Source: an uncultured Geobacteraceae bacterium
GTDB lineage: Bacteria > Desulfobacterota > Desulfuromonadia > Geobacterales > Pseudopelobacteraceae
Assembly (NCBI GenBank): GCA_903879825.1
Contig: CAIRND010000268.1
Location: 1 to 5,002 of the forward strand
Direction of reading: 5' to 3'
DNA: 5,002 bases
Numbering within the stretch: the stretch's first letter is position 1; every line of letters starts with the position of its first letter. The notes under the pieces were generated by a model. The model worked only from the letters and a program-made list of their open reading frames with translations. It was not told the origin of the DNA and did no database searches. A program made the position numbers and the translations under genes. Below are positions 4,518 through 5,002 of this stretch, in pieces.

Positions 4518-5002
4518 ATGCGTATAGTGATTGCTCCCGATTCATACAAAGAAAGCTTGACCGCTCTTGAAGTAGCAACAGAAATTGAAGCGGGCTTTCG
4601 CGAGATATTTCCCGATGCCGAATACCTCAAACTTCCCATGGCTGATGGAGGTGAAGGCACCGTTGCAGCCATGGTCGCCGCAACGGGAGGCACACTGATA
4701 GAGGTGACCGTAACTGGGCCCATGGGTGACCCTGTTTTAGCCTGTTATGGTCTGACCGGGGATGGGAAAACTGCAATCATCGAAATGGCTGCCGCCAGTG
4801 GCCTGGCTCTGGTCGCTCCACATCTTCGGAATCCATGGAAAACAACATCCTATGGAACGGGAGAGTTAATACGGGCAGCTCTGGATAATGGTGTTAACCA
4901 CCTTATTATTGGTATAGGCGGCAGTGCGACTAATGATGGCGGAGCCGGGATGCTGCAGGCTCTGGGGGTAAAACTGCTGGATATTTCCGGAGATGAAATC
5001 GG
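4518..5002 (+). CDS. Glycerate kinase (GlxK/GarK family), 3'-partial
   Basis: The gene runs off the right edge after 161 complete codons; the family is usually about 370-380 residues, so somewhat under half is visible. It phosphorylates D-glycerate with ATP, most likely giving 2-phosphoglycerate as in the GarK/GlxK family, and acts in the cytoplasm in glycerate, glyoxylate or sugar-acid breakdown. The N-terminal MRIVIAPDSYKESLTA (1-16), PMADGGEGT (40-48) and GIGGSATNDGGAGMLQALG (132-150) are the conserved family motifs, the last being the Gly-rich signature. TVTGPMGDPV (64-73) also fits. No frameshift or missing motif is seen in the visible part. The ATG is the first possible start after an in-frame TAA at 4500-4502 and is preceded by GAGGT. 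It lies 108 bp after the toxin stop with hairpins between, so it is probably not in the toxin-antitoxin operon. The family call is very secure. Confidence 0.95.
   Translation, partial: MRIVIAPDSYKESLTALEVATEIEAGFREIFPDAEYLKLPMADGGEGTVAAMVAATGGTLIEVTVTGPMGDPVLACYGLTGDGKTAIIEMAAASGLALVAPHLRNPWKTTSYGTGELIRAALDNGVNHLIIGIGGSATNDGGAGMLQALGVKLLDISGDEI

Noticed and set aside
4504..4527. Seven-residue leader ORF overlapping the glycerate kinase start
   Set aside because: It has an ATG and a stop, but no ribosome binding site or attenuator-like codon bias, and it overlaps the Shine-Dalgarno region of the main gene.

Overview
The window reads as ordinary bacterial chromosome of mid GC content from an anaerobic, metabolically flexible Gram-negative. 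The best guess is a Desulfuromonas/Geobacter/Pelobacter-type deltaproteobacterium (Desulfobacterota). This rests on the central gene, a sigma-54 activator carrying iron-sulfur and [FeFe]-hydrogenase-like sensor domains, an architecture I associate with such anaerobes. No rRNA or tRNA marker is present, so the assignment is inference. There is no CRISPR array, insertion sequence or other recognisable mobile element.

Layout. Positions 1-1369 (+) hold the 3' part of a gene for a DUF4384 protein with two FlgO-like repeats; its start lies off the left edge. Convergent to it, only 12 bp away, is the main gene at 1382-3661 (-), a 759-residue one-component regulator. In order it has a two-cluster ferredoxin module, an H-cluster-like hydrogenase domain with altered active-site residues, a four-cysteine Fe-S domain, a sigma-54 AAA+ ATPase and a Fis-type helix-turn-helix. 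A divergent intergenic region of about 174 bp (3662-3835) follows. It contains a candidate sigma-70 promoter for the regulator, a candidate sigma-54 promoter pointing the other way, and two dyads that could be operators. Next comes a two-gene toxin-antitoxin module: an AbrB/MazE-type antitoxin (3836-4105, +) overlapping by 11 bp a RelE/HigB-like toxin (4095-4409, +). A 108-bp spacer with two small hairpins leads to the 5' part of a glycerate kinase gene (4518 to the right edge, +).

How the parts may work together. The regulator looks like a sensor that couples the state of an H-cluster or [4Fe-4S] centre (H2, redox or CO/O2) directly to sigma-54 transcription, with no separate kinase. The sigma-54-like element next to its own gene points toward the toxin-antitoxin pair. 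Whether the regulator acts on it, or the toxin-antitoxin module simply inserted beside the regulator and the true targets lie elsewhere, cannot be told from this window. The DUF4384 protein and glycerate kinase show no clear functional link to the regulator.
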